A stretch of DNA of 64,000 nt from Janthinobacterium tructae (GTDB lineage Bacteria > Pseudomonadota > Gammaproteobacteria > Burkholderiales > Burkholderiaceae_D). Made by a program: the position numbers and the translations under genes. The notes under the pieces are model-generated. The model did no database searches. It saw nothing but the letters and a program-made list of their open reading frames with translations, and was not told the origin of the DNA. Below are positions 9,097 to 16,742 of this stretch, in pieces (position 1 is the first letter of the stretch; every line of letters starts with the position of its first letter). Where the stretch lies: contig NZ_CP041185.1 in the NCBI RefSeq assembly GCF_006517255.1, positions 868,001 through 932,000 of the forward strand, written 5' to 3'.

Positions 9097-10180
9097 GGGC
9101 CAGTTGCGCCGTGTAGGTATCGATGCCTTGCCAGAGAAGGCGGGGCAGCAGGTCGCCGAAGGCATTCGCTTCCAGCACATGGGCCTGGCCCTGGCGCACC
9201 ACCAGGTCGTAGCCCGTGACGTGGCTGTGGGGGAAGGCACGCGCGGCCTGGGCGCTGGCCGCTTCCAGCGCCGCCAGGTCGGCTGCGTTCAAAAGGCCGG
9301 CCGCATCGCCGCGCCGGTTGTCGAGGTGCAGATTCGTCATCATCTGCTTGCCGATGCGCGCCACCCGGTGCGCGGGCTGGCCGGCCAGGGTCACGACGCG
9401 CAGGTCGTAGTGGCTGTCGCCGCAGCGCGGCTTGTTCAGCCACGCTTCCGCATACAGCTCTTGCGCGGCCAGCGCGTCGACCAGGGCGGCGATGTCGTGT
9501 TCGGATTCGTAGCGCGCCATGCGCTTGACGTTGAGCAAGCGGGTCTTGCCATCCGCGCGCGGCAAGGTGGCCAAGGTGGCAGAGGTGGTGGCTTGCTGGC
9601 GGCCAGTCTTGTTCCTGCGGTAGGCGACGACGCCGGACGCGGATGATCCGTAGCGCGGTTTCAGATACACGCGGTCGAGGTCATGCTGGTGCAGCAGCGA
9701 CTGCAGATGCTCGTAGCCGAGCACGGGGCCGAGCAAGGCAGGTATGGGCACGCCGTGCGTGGCCAGGTGGCGCTGGCAGTCCAGTTTGTCCGTCATGCGG
9801 AGAATCTCGGCCGGCGCATTGAAGACGCGTATTGCTGGCAAGGCCGCCAGTTGCCTCGCCAGGCCCTGCATCGCGTTGGAAAAGCCCGCAAACCAGGCAT
9901 CCATGGCCAGCAGCTCGCCATGCGCGGGCGCAGCGACGGGCGGACGCTCCAGCAGCCGGCAGCCCGCCTGCAGCAACAGCAGGTGGGCGGCGGGATCGTC
10001 GCCGGGCGGTTCGATTTTCAGCCAGCCGGGCTGGCGCAGGGCGGCTTCCGGCAGCGCCGGCTGCGCCAGCCAGTCGCGCCATTCCAGCACTTGCGCGGGC
10101 GGCAGGCGCAGCTGCGCGCGCGCCGCCTGCATCAGGCGCACGCGCTTGCTGCCCTGTGTCGCCAGCAGGGTGAGAGGCAT
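9089..10180 (-). CDS. STM4014-family protein, ATP-grasp-like
   Basis: About 363 residues. The middle has VYLKPRYGSSASGV, which looks like the lysine and glycine-rich loop of an ATP-grasp enzyme. The C-terminus has TGYDLVV...AHVLEANAFGD, matching the acidic/Asn metal-binding strand of that fold (compare RimK-like ligases). This points to an ATP-dependent carboxylate-amine or carboxylate-thiol ligation. The fold call is my own reading and would need a profile search. The ATG at 10180 is taken as start; a TTG at 10186 in frame is possible. It lies 19 bp downstream of the leucine-rich-repeat gene and overlaps the hydrolase gene, so co-translation is likely. Confidence 0.8.
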   Translation of the reverse strand: MPLTLLATQGSKRVRLMQAARAQLRLPPAQVLEWRDWLAQPALPEAALRQPGWLKIEPPGDDPAAHLLLLQAGCRLLERPPVAAPAHGELLAMDAWFAGFSNAMQGLARQLAALPAIRVFNAPAEILRMTDKLDCQRHLATHGVPIPALLGPVLGYEHLQSLLHQHDLDRVYLKPRYGSSASGVVAYRRNKTGRQQATTSATLATLPRADGKTRLLNVKRMARYESEHDIAALVDALAAQELYAEAWLNKPRCGDSHYDLRVVTLAGQPAHRVARIGKQMMTNLHLDNRRGDAAGLLNAADLAALEAASAQAARAFPHSHVTGYDLVVRQGQAHVLEANAFGDLLPRLLWQGIDTYTAQLAHA

Positions 10181-10199
10181 CAGCAAAGGGGAAATCCGC

Positions 10200-11126
10200 T
10201 TATTCGCCGACCGCCACGTAGCGGTAGCTTTCGCCGTCGTCCTCGTCCGCTTCCTGCGGGTCGTCCAGCACCACCTCGAAGGGCAGCGCCTTCAGCTTGG
10301 CCTGGTTTTCTTCCGAGATGTAGTGGTGCGACAGGTCCAGGCGCTTCAAGCCGCCCAGCTGCGTGTGATGGAGCACGGCCACGGCGCCCAGGTCGCCGAT
10401 GGTGCCCAGCGACAGGTCGAGAATATCGAGCTGCGCCACCAGCGGTTCTTCCGCCAGCCAGACGGCCAGGTCGTCGGCGATTTCCGCGTCGCGCAAGCCC
10501 AGGTAGCGCAGGGTCGGCACGGTCAGCTGCGCCAGCACCTTGCGGTACAGGTCCACGTCGCCCGAGAAGCCATAGTCGTCCGTGCCCAGCCACAGTTCCA
10601 GGTGTTCCAGCTGCGGCATGCTCGATTGCGCCAGCGCCTCGGCGATCTTTTGATCGAGGCCGCCCGCCTCGATGGTGAAGCGGCGCAGGTGCTGGTGGGC
10701 GAACGGTTCGATGACCAGCTCATTGCCGCCGCGGATGCGCAATTCCTGCAGCAGCGGGAAGGCGTCCAGCAGGGGATTGTAGCTGCCTTGCACGATCCAC
10801 GAGATTTCGCATTCCTCGTACGTCATGTCGCCGATGAACAGGGCGCGCAAGTTGGGCAGCTGTGGCGCGTGGGCGATCAGCGCGGCCATCACTTCGTCGG
10901 CGCCCGATTCGTAGGGGTCGCCCCACATGCCGATGATCAGCGCCTCGAGCGCGTTCTTGTCGGCCTTGGCGAGGAAGCCGCCAATCAGCTCGTCCATCTT
11001 GCGTTCATCGTCATACTCGAGCGACAAACGGTAGACGATGCCGGGTGAGGCGTCAAACGGCAGGTCCGGGTCGTACTGGACGACTTTCTTGTCGTGGAAG
11101 GTGGTGGTGCTGTCGGAAATGGTCAT
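10200..11126 (-). CDS. STM4015-family leucine-rich-repeat protein
   Basis: The 308-residue product has about seven leucine-rich repeats of the form LxxLxLxx (LRALFIGDM, LQELRIRGG, LEHLELWLG, LRYLGLRDA, LDILDLSLG, LKRLDLSHH and others). The N-terminal part resembles the WGR/STM4015 type of domain, and the C-terminal tail is very acidic and ends in SYRYVAVGE. GGAG precedes the ATG by a good spacing. It is the first gene of the five-gene operon; the 169-bp spacer to the regulator gene upstream should hold its promoter. It has no enzymatic motif, so it may be the scaffold or the substrate of the modifying enzymes encoded downstream. That last point is inference. Confidence 0.82.
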   Translation of the reverse strand: MTISDSTTTFHDKKVVQYDPDLPFDASPGIVYRLSLEYDDERKMDELIGGFLAKADKNALEALIIGMWGDPYESGADEVMAALIAHAPQLPNLRALFIGDMTYEECEISWIVQGSYNPLLDAFPLLQELRIRGGNELVIEPFAHQHLRRFTIEAGGLDQKIAEALAQSSMPQLEHLELWLGTDDYGFSGDVDLYRKVLAQLTVPTLRYLGLRDAEIADDLAVWLAEEPLVAQLDILDLSLGTIGDLGAVAVLHHTQLGGLKRLDLSHHYISEENQAKLKALPFEVVLDDPQEADEDDGESYRYVAVGE

Positions 11127-11295
11127 CGCTGTGGCTCCGTGTAGGCGGTGGAGGCCTGGATGCCGCGCGCGGTGCGGCGGAGGGACGAGCCGGGATGTGC
11201 CGCGACGCTCTGCGAAGACATCCAGGCCTGGAAATCTTGTCTATACTAAAATCTTAGCATAGCCATATGGACATATTGCGCACTGCAGGCGTGCC
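11127..11295. other. Intergenic spacer with inverted repeat, upstream of the five-gene operon
   Basis: This spacer contains AGGCCTGGATG near 11152 and its inverse CATCCAGGCCT near 11219, about 55 bp apart, then an AT-rich stretch (11238-11275). It probably holds the promoter of the leucine-rich-repeat operon, but I cannot place clear -35/-10 boxes. Confidence 0.4.
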
Positions 11296-11871
11296 TTATC
11301 GATGGATCACCACCAGCAGGGCCTTGCCCTCGGTCTTGCCCAGATTGCGTATCGTATGCGGCTGGTCGGCCGGATAGCGGGCCGTGCCGCCATTCTTGAC
11401 CTTTTTCTTTGCCGTGCCCACTTCCAGCTCCAGGTTGCCGTGGATCACGGTCAAATGCTCGGTGGTGCCCGGGTCGTGCGGCTGCGACGCCAGTTCGCCG
11501 CCCGGCGCCAGGGTCACTTCATACCATTCATATTTGCCGGCCAGTTCCATCGGCCCCAGGATGCGCAGCACGTAGCCCGCGTGGTCGCCGGGCAAGGTGG
11601 GGGTTTCGTGGGCGTCCGTGATGCGGATGGTTTCCACGGCTTTCTCCGCGCTGGAGAGCAATTCGCCGATCTGCACGCCCAGGGCGTTGGCCAGGCGCCA
11701 GGTGATAGCGATGGTGGGATTGGCTTTTTCGCGCTCGATTTGCGACAGCATGGACTTCGACACGCCCGCGATGCGCGACAAATCCTCGAGTGTCAGGCCG
11801 CGCGCCAGGCGCAGCCGTTGCAGGGTGGCACCCACTTCAGGGGGAGAATTGGTCGAAACGCTGGTTTTCAT
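11296..11871 (-). CDS. XRE-family regulator with C-terminal cupin domain
   Basis: Reading from the ATG at 11871 gives 191 residues. An HTH_3 domain spans about residues 14-68 (LQRLRLARGLTLEDLSRIAGVSKSMLSQIEREKANPT region), and a cupin covers about 100-190 (PGGELASQPHDPGTTEHLTVIHG; PADQPHTIRN). This is the common architecture of regulators that sense a small ligand in the cupin. The longer in-frame reading up to 12012 lacks a good start and would cover the intergenic palindrome. It is divergent from kbl-tdh-sdaA, so control of threonine/serine breakdown is the likely role, probably with autoregulation. This is inferred from position. Confidence 0.85.
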   Translation of the reverse strand: MKTSVSTNSPPEVGATLQRLRLARGLTLEDLSRIAGVSKSMLSQIEREKANPTIAITWRLANALGVQIGELLSSAEKAVETIRITDAHETPTLPGDHAGYVLRILGPMELAGKYEWYEVTLAPGGELASQPHDPGTTEHLTVIHGNLELEVGTAKKKVKNGGTARYPADQPHTIRNLGKTEGKALLVVIHR

Positions 11872-11909
11872 CGGCAGGTGGCTTGCAAAGTTCAATAGGC
11901 TTGGGTAAT

Positions 11910-11945
11910 ATCCACTATATTGAATTTCAGTTCGACATAGTGGAT
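11910..11945. promoter_or_regulatory. Candidate operator: inverted repeat ATCCACTAT / ATAGTGGAT
   Basis: A perfect 9-bp inverted repeat (11910-11918 and 11937-11945) with an 18-bp AT-rich centre lies in the divergent spacer between the XRE-cupin gene and kbl. It sits 39 bp upstream of the regulator start, so it could serve as binding site for autoregulation. Confidence 0.5.
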
Positions 11946-12084
11946 TTTGAGGAGAAACACGGAAACGTGTAGACTTCAAACAGCGCTTCACGGTACAGCA
12001 TTGTGCGCGCACCGGTCAAGCGACGGCTTTTCCCCTATGGCGGCCAATACAACACGTATACAACAGGGACACACAAGGATCATC

Positions 12085-13308
12085 ATGAGCGAGCAAGCGA
12101 AGAACACCTTTTTCAGCGGTCTGCAACAGAATCTCGATCAACTGCGCCAGCAGGGCTTGTACAAGCCCGAGCGCGTGATCGCCTCGCGCCAGGGCGCTGA
12201 AGTGGTGTGCGACGATGGCCGTACCCTGATCAATATGTGTGCGAATAACTACCTGGGCCTGTCCGGCGACCTGCAGACGCAGGAAGCATCGATTGCCGCC
12301 ACGCAAAAGTACGGCTACGGCCTGTCGTCCGTGCGCTTCATCTGCGGCACGCAAACCGTGCATAAAGAGCTGGAACAGGCGATTTCCGCCTTCCTCGGTA
12401 CCGAAGACACGATTCTGTACGCGGCGGCCTTCGACGCCAACGGCGGCGTGTTCGAGCCCCTGTTCGATGAAAACGACGCCATCATCTCGGACGCGCTGAA
12501 CCACGCGTCCATCATCGACGGCATCCGCCTGTGCAAGGCTGGCCGCTACCGCTATGCGCACAACGACATGGCCGACCTGGAAGTGCAGCTGCAAGCGGCG
12601 ATTGCCGCCGGCAAGCGCCATAAAGTCATCGTCACGGACGGCGTGTTCTCGATGGATGGCACGATTGCGCAACTCGACAAGATCTGCGACCTGGCCGACA
12701 AGTACGGCGCGCTGGTGATGATCGACGAATGTCACGCTTCCGGCTTCATGGGCGCGACGGGCCGCGGCACGCACGAACACCATAATGTGATGGGCCGCAT
12801 CGACATCATCACGGGCACCCTGGGCAAGGCCCTGGGCGGCGCCATGGGCGGCTTCACCTCGGCGCGCAAGGAAGTCATCGACACGCTGCGCCAGAAATCG
12901 CGCCCTTATCTGTTCTCGAACACCCTGGCGCCATCGATCGCCGGCGCTTCGCTGTCGGTGCTCGAGCGCCTGGCCAAGTCGACGGAATTGCGCGACCGCC
13001 TGCATGAAAACACGGCTTTCTTCCGCAGCGAAATCGAGCGCATCGGCTTTACCATCAAGCCGGGCACGCATCCGGTGGTTCCCGTGATGCTGTTCGACGC
13101 CCCCGTGGCGCAGAAGTTTGCCGCCCGCCTGTATGAACTGGGCGTGCTGGTGACGGGCTTCTTCTATCCGGTCGTGCCGATGGGCCAGGCCAGGGTCCGC
13201 GTGCAGCTGTCCGCCGCGCATACGCGCGAACAGCTGGTGCAAGTGCTGGCCGCCTTCGAGCAGGCAGGCAAGGAACTCGGTCTGCTGACCACTACCACTA
13301 CCAACTAA
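12085..13308 (+). CDS. kbl: 2-amino-3-ketobutyrate coenzyme A ligase (glycine C-acetyltransferase)
   Basis: This 407-residue PLP enzyme of the alpha-oxoamine synthase family cleaves 2-amino-3-oxobutyrate with CoA to glycine and acetyl-CoA, the second step of threonine degradation. Visible signatures: ANNYLGL near residue 52, the SVRFICGTQ..HKELE segment, DECHASGFMG (PLP-ring Asp and His), and GTLGKALGG with the Schiff-base lysine near 245. I chose the ATG at 12085, which has AAGGA about seven bases upstream; longer in-frame readings back to 11947 lack such a site. E. coli Kbl is 398 residues. It is followed after 20 bp by the threonine dehydrogenase gene, forming the full two-step pathway. 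Confidence 0.95.
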   Translation: MSEQAKNTFFSGLQQNLDQLRQQGLYKPERVIASRQGAEVVCDDGRTLINMCANNYLGLSGDLQTQEASIAATQKYGYGLSSVRFICGTQTVHKELEQAISAFLGTEDTILYAAAFDANGGVFEPLFDENDAIISDALNHASIIDGIRLCKAGRYRYAHNDMADLEVQLQAAIAAGKRHKVIVTDGVFSMDGTIAQLDKICDLADKYGALVMIDECHASGFMGATGRGTHEHHNVMGRIDIITGTLGKALGGAMGGFTSARKEVIDTLRQKSRPYLFSNTLAPSIAGASLSVLERLAKSTELRDRLHENTAFFRSEIERIGFTIKPGTHPVVPVMLFDAPVAQKFAARLYELGVLVTGFFYPVVPMGQARVRVQLSAAHTREQLVQVLAAFEQAGKELGLLTTTTTN

Positions 13309-13328
13309 CAAGAATTCAGGAAAAAAGC

Positions 13329-14294
13329 ATGGAACGCATCTTAGTCATTGGCGCAAACGGCCAAATCGGTAGTGAGTTGGTGGGCGCACTGGCGCAGCAG
13401 CACGGCGCGGACAACGTCATCGCCAGCGACATCGGCACGAATAACCTGTACCAGGCCAAACGCTACGCGCAATTGAATGTGCTGGACAAGGACGGCCTGG
13501 CGAAGCTCATCGCCGATGAAAACATCACCCAGGTGTACCAGCTGGCGGCCATGCTGTCGGCCACGGGCGAAGCGGCGCCATTGAAGGCGTGGAGCCTGAA
13601 CATGGATGGCTTGCTCAATATCCTGGAACTGGCGCGCGAGCGGGGTGTAGCGGGCAAACCGCTGCGCATCTTCTGGCCATCGTCGATCGCCGCCTTCGGC
13701 CCGAACACGCCGCAAGTGAACACGCCGCAAATGACGGTGATGGACCCGACTTCGATGTACGGCATCAGCAAGCTGGCCGGCGAGCGCCTGTGCGAGTATT
13801 ACTTCAACAAGTATGGCGTGGACGTGCGCAGCATCCGCTACCCGGGCATCATCAGCTACAAGTCGCCTCCGGGCGGCGGCACCACCGATTACGCCATCGC
13901 CATCTTCCATGCGGCCTTGCGCGGCGAGCGCTATGACTGCTTCCTCGATGCGACGACCACCTTGCCGATGATTTACATGCCCGATGCCATCCGCGCCACC
14001 ATCGAACTGATGGACGCTCCCGTGTCGCAGATCAAGATCCGTTCGTCCTACAATGTGGCCGGCGTGTCGTTCAACCCGGAGCAACTGGCGAAAGCCATCG
14101 TGCACATGGTGCCGGACTTCAAGATCAGCTACAAGCCGGACAGCCGCCAGGCCATCGCCGACAGCTGGCCGCAAAGCCTGGACGACAGCAAGGCCAGCGC
14201 GGACTGGGGCTGGAAGGCGCAGATCGGCGTCGAGCAGATGGTCACCGACATGCTGGCCAATGTCGACGTGGGCCATGCCGCCAAGGCAGCCTGA
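13329..14294 (+). CDS. L-threonine 3-dehydrogenase, SDR (epimerase-like) type
   Basis: The 321-residue protein is an extended short-chain dehydrogenase with an N-terminal GANGQIG nucleotide-binding loop and a YGISK catalytic Tyr/Lys motif (Tyr near residue 143). The S-S-I-A-A-F-G segment supplies the catalytic serine. SDR-type threonine dehydrogenases of this length oxidise L-threonine to 2-amino-3-oxobutyrate with NAD+ and are unrelated to the zinc-dependent E. coli Tdh. Position directly after kbl, whose substrate it makes, supports this over a sugar-nucleotide epimerase. AGGAAAAAAGC precedes the start. Transcription probably continues into sdaA after a 47-bp gap. Confidence 0.9.
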   Translation: MERILVIGANGQIGSELVGALAQQHGADNVIASDIGTNNLYQAKRYAQLNVLDKDGLAKLIADENITQVYQLAAMLSATGEAAPLKAWSLNMDGLLNILELARERGVAGKPLRIFWPSSIAAFGPNTPQVNTPQMTVMDPTSMYGISKLAGERLCEYYFNKYGVDVRSIRYPGIISYKSPPGGGTTDYAIAIFHAALRGERYDCFLDATTTLPMIYMPDAIRATIELMDAPVSQIKIRSSYNVAGVSFNPEQLAKAIVHMVPDFKISYKPDSRQAIADSWPQSLDDSKASADWGWKAQIGVEQMVTDMLANVDVGHAAKAA

Positions 14295-14341
14295 GTCCCA
14301 TACAAGCATTCATAAAAACATACTAATTAAAGAGACACTAC

Positions 14342-15742
14342 ATGGATATGAGCGTATTTGACCTGTTCAAGATCGGCATCGGGCCATCGAGTTCCCACAC
14401 GGTGGGGCCGATGGCGGCGGCGCGGCGTTTTCTGGTCGAATACGGTCCGCTGGACCAGGTAGTGGGCGTCGAGGCGGCCCTGTATGGCTCGCTGGCGCTG
14501 ACGGGCGTGGGCCATGCCACGGACAAGGCCGTCATTCTGGGCTTGATGGGCGAAACGCCGCAAGACGTGGCGCCCGATGCGGTCGATAGCAAGCTGGCCG
14601 CCATCGAGGCGGCCGGCGAAATCGCGCTGCTGGGCACGCACGTGGTGCCGTTTACGGCCGCCACGGGCCTGATCTGGCACAAGAGCGAATCCTTGCCCGA
14701 GCATCCGAACGGCATGCGTTTTACCCTGAAACTGGCCGATGGCAGCCGGGTGGACAAGGTGTATTACTCGATCGGCGGCGGTTTTATCCGCGAGGCGGGC
14801 GAGGCGCAGGCCGAAGCGGCGGTGGAATCGGCCGCCAGCGCGCGTGTCGTCTTCCCCTTCGACACCATGCAGCAGTTGCTGGCGCATGGCGTGGAAAGCG
14901 GCCTGTCGATCCCGGAAATGCTGCGCGCGAACGAGTGCGTCAAGCGCAGCGAGACGGAACTCAATGAAGGCCTGGACCGCATCTGGCACGTCATGCGCGA
15001 CTGCATCGCGCACGGCCTGGAAACGACGGGCAACCTGCCGGGTGGTTTGAACGTCAAGCGCCGCGCCGCCAAGTTATGGCGCTTGGCGCAGGAGGCGAAG
15101 GCGTCGGACAACCGCGCCAACGACTTGCCGCACGACGCGGTGCATCTGGTCAGCCTGTACGCGATGGCCGTCAACGAAGAAAACGCGGCCGGCGGCCGTG
15201 TGGTGACGGCGCCAACCAACGGCGCCGCCGGTATCATCCCGGCCGTGCTGCGCTACTATGCGCAGGATTGCCGCCCCAGCGATCCTGTCGGCGGCGTGCG
15301 CCGCTTCATGCTGACGGCAGCGGCCATCGGCATGCTGTGCAAACGCAATGCCTCGATCTCGGGCGCCGAAGTGGGCTGCCAGGGCGAAGTGGGCGTGGCC
15401 TGCGCCATGGCGGCGGCCGGCCTGGTGGCGGCCCTGGGCGGCACGAATGAACAGATCGAAAACGCGGCCGAAATCGGCATCGAGCACCACCTGGGCATGA
15501 CCTGCGACCCCATTGGCGGCCTGGTGCAGATTCCCTGCATCGAGCGCAATGGCATGGGCGCCGTAAAAGCCATCACGGCCGCCTCGCTGGCGCTGAAGGG
15601 CGACGGCACGCACTTCGTCAGCCTCGACGAAGTCATTGAAACCATGCGCCAGACGGGCGCGGACATGCAGGACAAGTACAAGGAAACCTCGCTGGGCGGG
15701 CTGGCAGTTCACGTGATTACGGTGAACCACGCCGCTTGCTGA
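14342..15742 (+). CDS. sdaA: L-serine ammonia-lyase, iron-sulfur type
   Basis: The 466-residue single-chain enzyme converts L-serine to pyruvate and ammonia. The N-terminus (MSVFDLFKIGIGPSSSHT) is diagnostic. Three cysteines C346, C388 and C399 have the 42- and 11-residue spacing of the known [4Fe-4S] ligands. The very last residue is Cys466, as in the tail-in-mouth arrangement described for the Legionella enzyme, where the C-terminal Cys caps the cluster. The second Met at 14348 is an alternative start. With kbl and tdh upstream, glycine from threonine can pass through serine to pyruvate (needs serine hydroxymethyltransferase, not in this window). Confidence 0.95.
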   Translation: MDMSVFDLFKIGIGPSSSHTVGPMAAARRFLVEYGPLDQVVGVEAALYGSLALTGVGHATDKAVILGLMGETPQDVAPDAVDSKLAAIEAAGEIALLGTHVVPFTAATGLIWHKSESLPEHPNGMRFTLKLADGSRVDKVYYSIGGGFIREAGEAQAEAAVESAASARVVFPFDTMQQLLAHGVESGLSIPEMLRANECVKRSETELNEGLDRIWHVMRDCIAHGLETTGNLPGGLNVKRRAAKLWRLAQEAKASDNRANDLPHDAVHLVSLYAMAVNEENAAGGRVVTAPTNGAAGIIPAVLRYYAQDCRPSDPVGGVRRFMLTAAAIGMLCKRNASISGAEVGCQGEVGVACAMAAAGLVAALGGTNEQIENAAEIGIEHHLGMTCDPIGGLVQIPCIERNGMGAVKAITAASLALKGDGTHFVSLDEVIETMRQTGADMQDKYKETSLGGLAVHVITVNHAAC

Positions 15743-15757
15743 TGCGCTGGCGGTGGC

Positions 15758-15902
15758 GTCGGATTACGCGCGCAGCGCTCCCGACCTACGCCATGACGCA
15801 AGCAACGTAGATCGGCGTGGGTCGGCGTAGGTCGGCTTAGCCCGCAGGGCGTAAGCCGACATCACCAAGGAAGCAAGCCAACATCACCAAGGAAGCAAGC
15901 CA
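15758..15902. repeat. REP-like palindromes followed by a 22-bp direct duplication
   Basis: GTCGGATTA-type palindromic units lie at about 15758-15790 and 15828-15860. Next to them is a perfect tandem duplication of 22 bp (15859-15880 and 15881-15902; core CACCAAGGAAGCAAGCC). This fills the convergent gap between sdaA and the ATPase gene. Confidence 0.75.
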
Positions 15903-15907
15903 CCACC

Positions 15908-16648
15908 TCACTCCTCCTCGAACAGCTGCTCCAGCCTTCTCGGGTAGTTGTTCAGGAAATCGCGCGTCACGGCATAGTGTTCCGTATCTTCATACGCCAC
16001 TTCGTGGATGCCGCCGCCTGTAAACATCAAAATCTTTGCGTTTGGATAGGCGAGTAAAATAGGCGAATGCGTGGCGATGATCAGCTGCGAGTCGTCCTGC
16101 ACCAGCTGGTGGATCACCGATAATGCCGCCATCTGGCGGCTGGGCGAGAGGGCTGCCTCGGGCTCGTCCAGCAGATACAGTCCCTTGCCCCGCAGCTTGT
16201 TGATCAGGGTTGCCATGAACGCTTCGCCGTGCGATTGCGCGTGCAGCGACTTGCCGCCGTAGCTGCGAAGGTACTCGGGCATGTCGTCCATGTAGGTGGC
16301 GACATTGAAAAAGCTCTCGGCGCGCAGGAAATAGCTGTCGTCGGGTTTCTTGTAGCTTTTGCTCAGGCGCAGATGCGCATGCAAACCCGATTCCTCATCC
16401 GACGGCAGGGCGATGCGCACATTGCGCGTGCCGCCGTCCTTGCCGAAGCCCAGCCCCACGGCCAGCGCTTCGAGCATGGTCGACTTGCCGCTGCCGTTCT
16501 CGCCCACGAAAAACGTCACATCGGGGTGGAAGTCCATGTGCACGAAGTCGCGGATGGCGGGGATGGTGAACGGATAGTGGTCCAGGTCGACGACGGCGTC
16601 GTGGCGCAGCGCGGCGCTTTGCAGATACGGTTTTTTACTCAGCGACAT
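15908..16648 (-). CDS. ABC-type/AAA_21-like ATP-binding protein
   Basis: From the ATG at 16648 (GGAA seven bases upstream) the product is 246 residues. It has Walker A GENGSGKST near residue 48, a long middle insertion (LRLSKSYKKPDDSYFLRAESFFN), Walker B GLYLLDEPEAALS near 165-177, and a switch His in IIATHSPILLAYP. This is the SMC/ABC-like fold of stand-alone ATPases (YhaN/RecF-like, AAA family), not a transporter with a membrane partner. The gene is alone, with no nuclease of the OLD or Gabija type next to it, so I would not call it a defence gene. Role unknown. Confidence 0.75.
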   Translation of the reverse strand: MSLSKKPYLQSAALRHDAVVDLDHYPFTIPAIRDFVHMDFHPDVTFFVGENGSGKSTMLEALAVGLGFGKDGGTRNVRIALPSDEESGLHAHLRLSKSYKKPDDSYFLRAESFFNVATYMDDMPEYLRSYGGKSLHAQSHGEAFMATLINKLRGKGLYLLDEPEAALSPSRQMAALSVIHQLVQDDSQLIIATHSPILLAYPNAKILMFTGGGIHEVAYEDTEHYAVTRDFLNNYPRRLEQLFEEE

Positions 16649-16701
16649 GGCCGGTTCCATGAATGGCCCGGAAGCGGGCCGACAAACACCAGTGTGGCGC
16701 A

Positions 16702-16739
16702 AATCAGGCGCACGCGCCAGCACGGGCGCCTGATTTTTT
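16702..16739. terminator. Hairpin with T-run (AATCAGGCGC / GCGCCTGATT)
   Basis: A 10-bp stem (16702-16711 with 16726-16735) is followed by six T on the + strand. For the minus-strand gene ending at 16743 the same stem is followed by only three T, so it may act as a weak terminator there. Confidence 0.5.
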
Positions 16740-16742
16740 GAC

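Noticed and set aside
13329..14294. Sugar-nucleotide epimerase
   Set aside because: The sequence is epimerase-like, but SDR-type threonine dehydrogenases share this fold and the gene directly follows kbl.
15908..16648. ATPase as defence gene (OLD or Gabija-like)
   Set aside because: There is no TOPRIM domain or partner helicase gene; the neighbours are metabolic or unknown.
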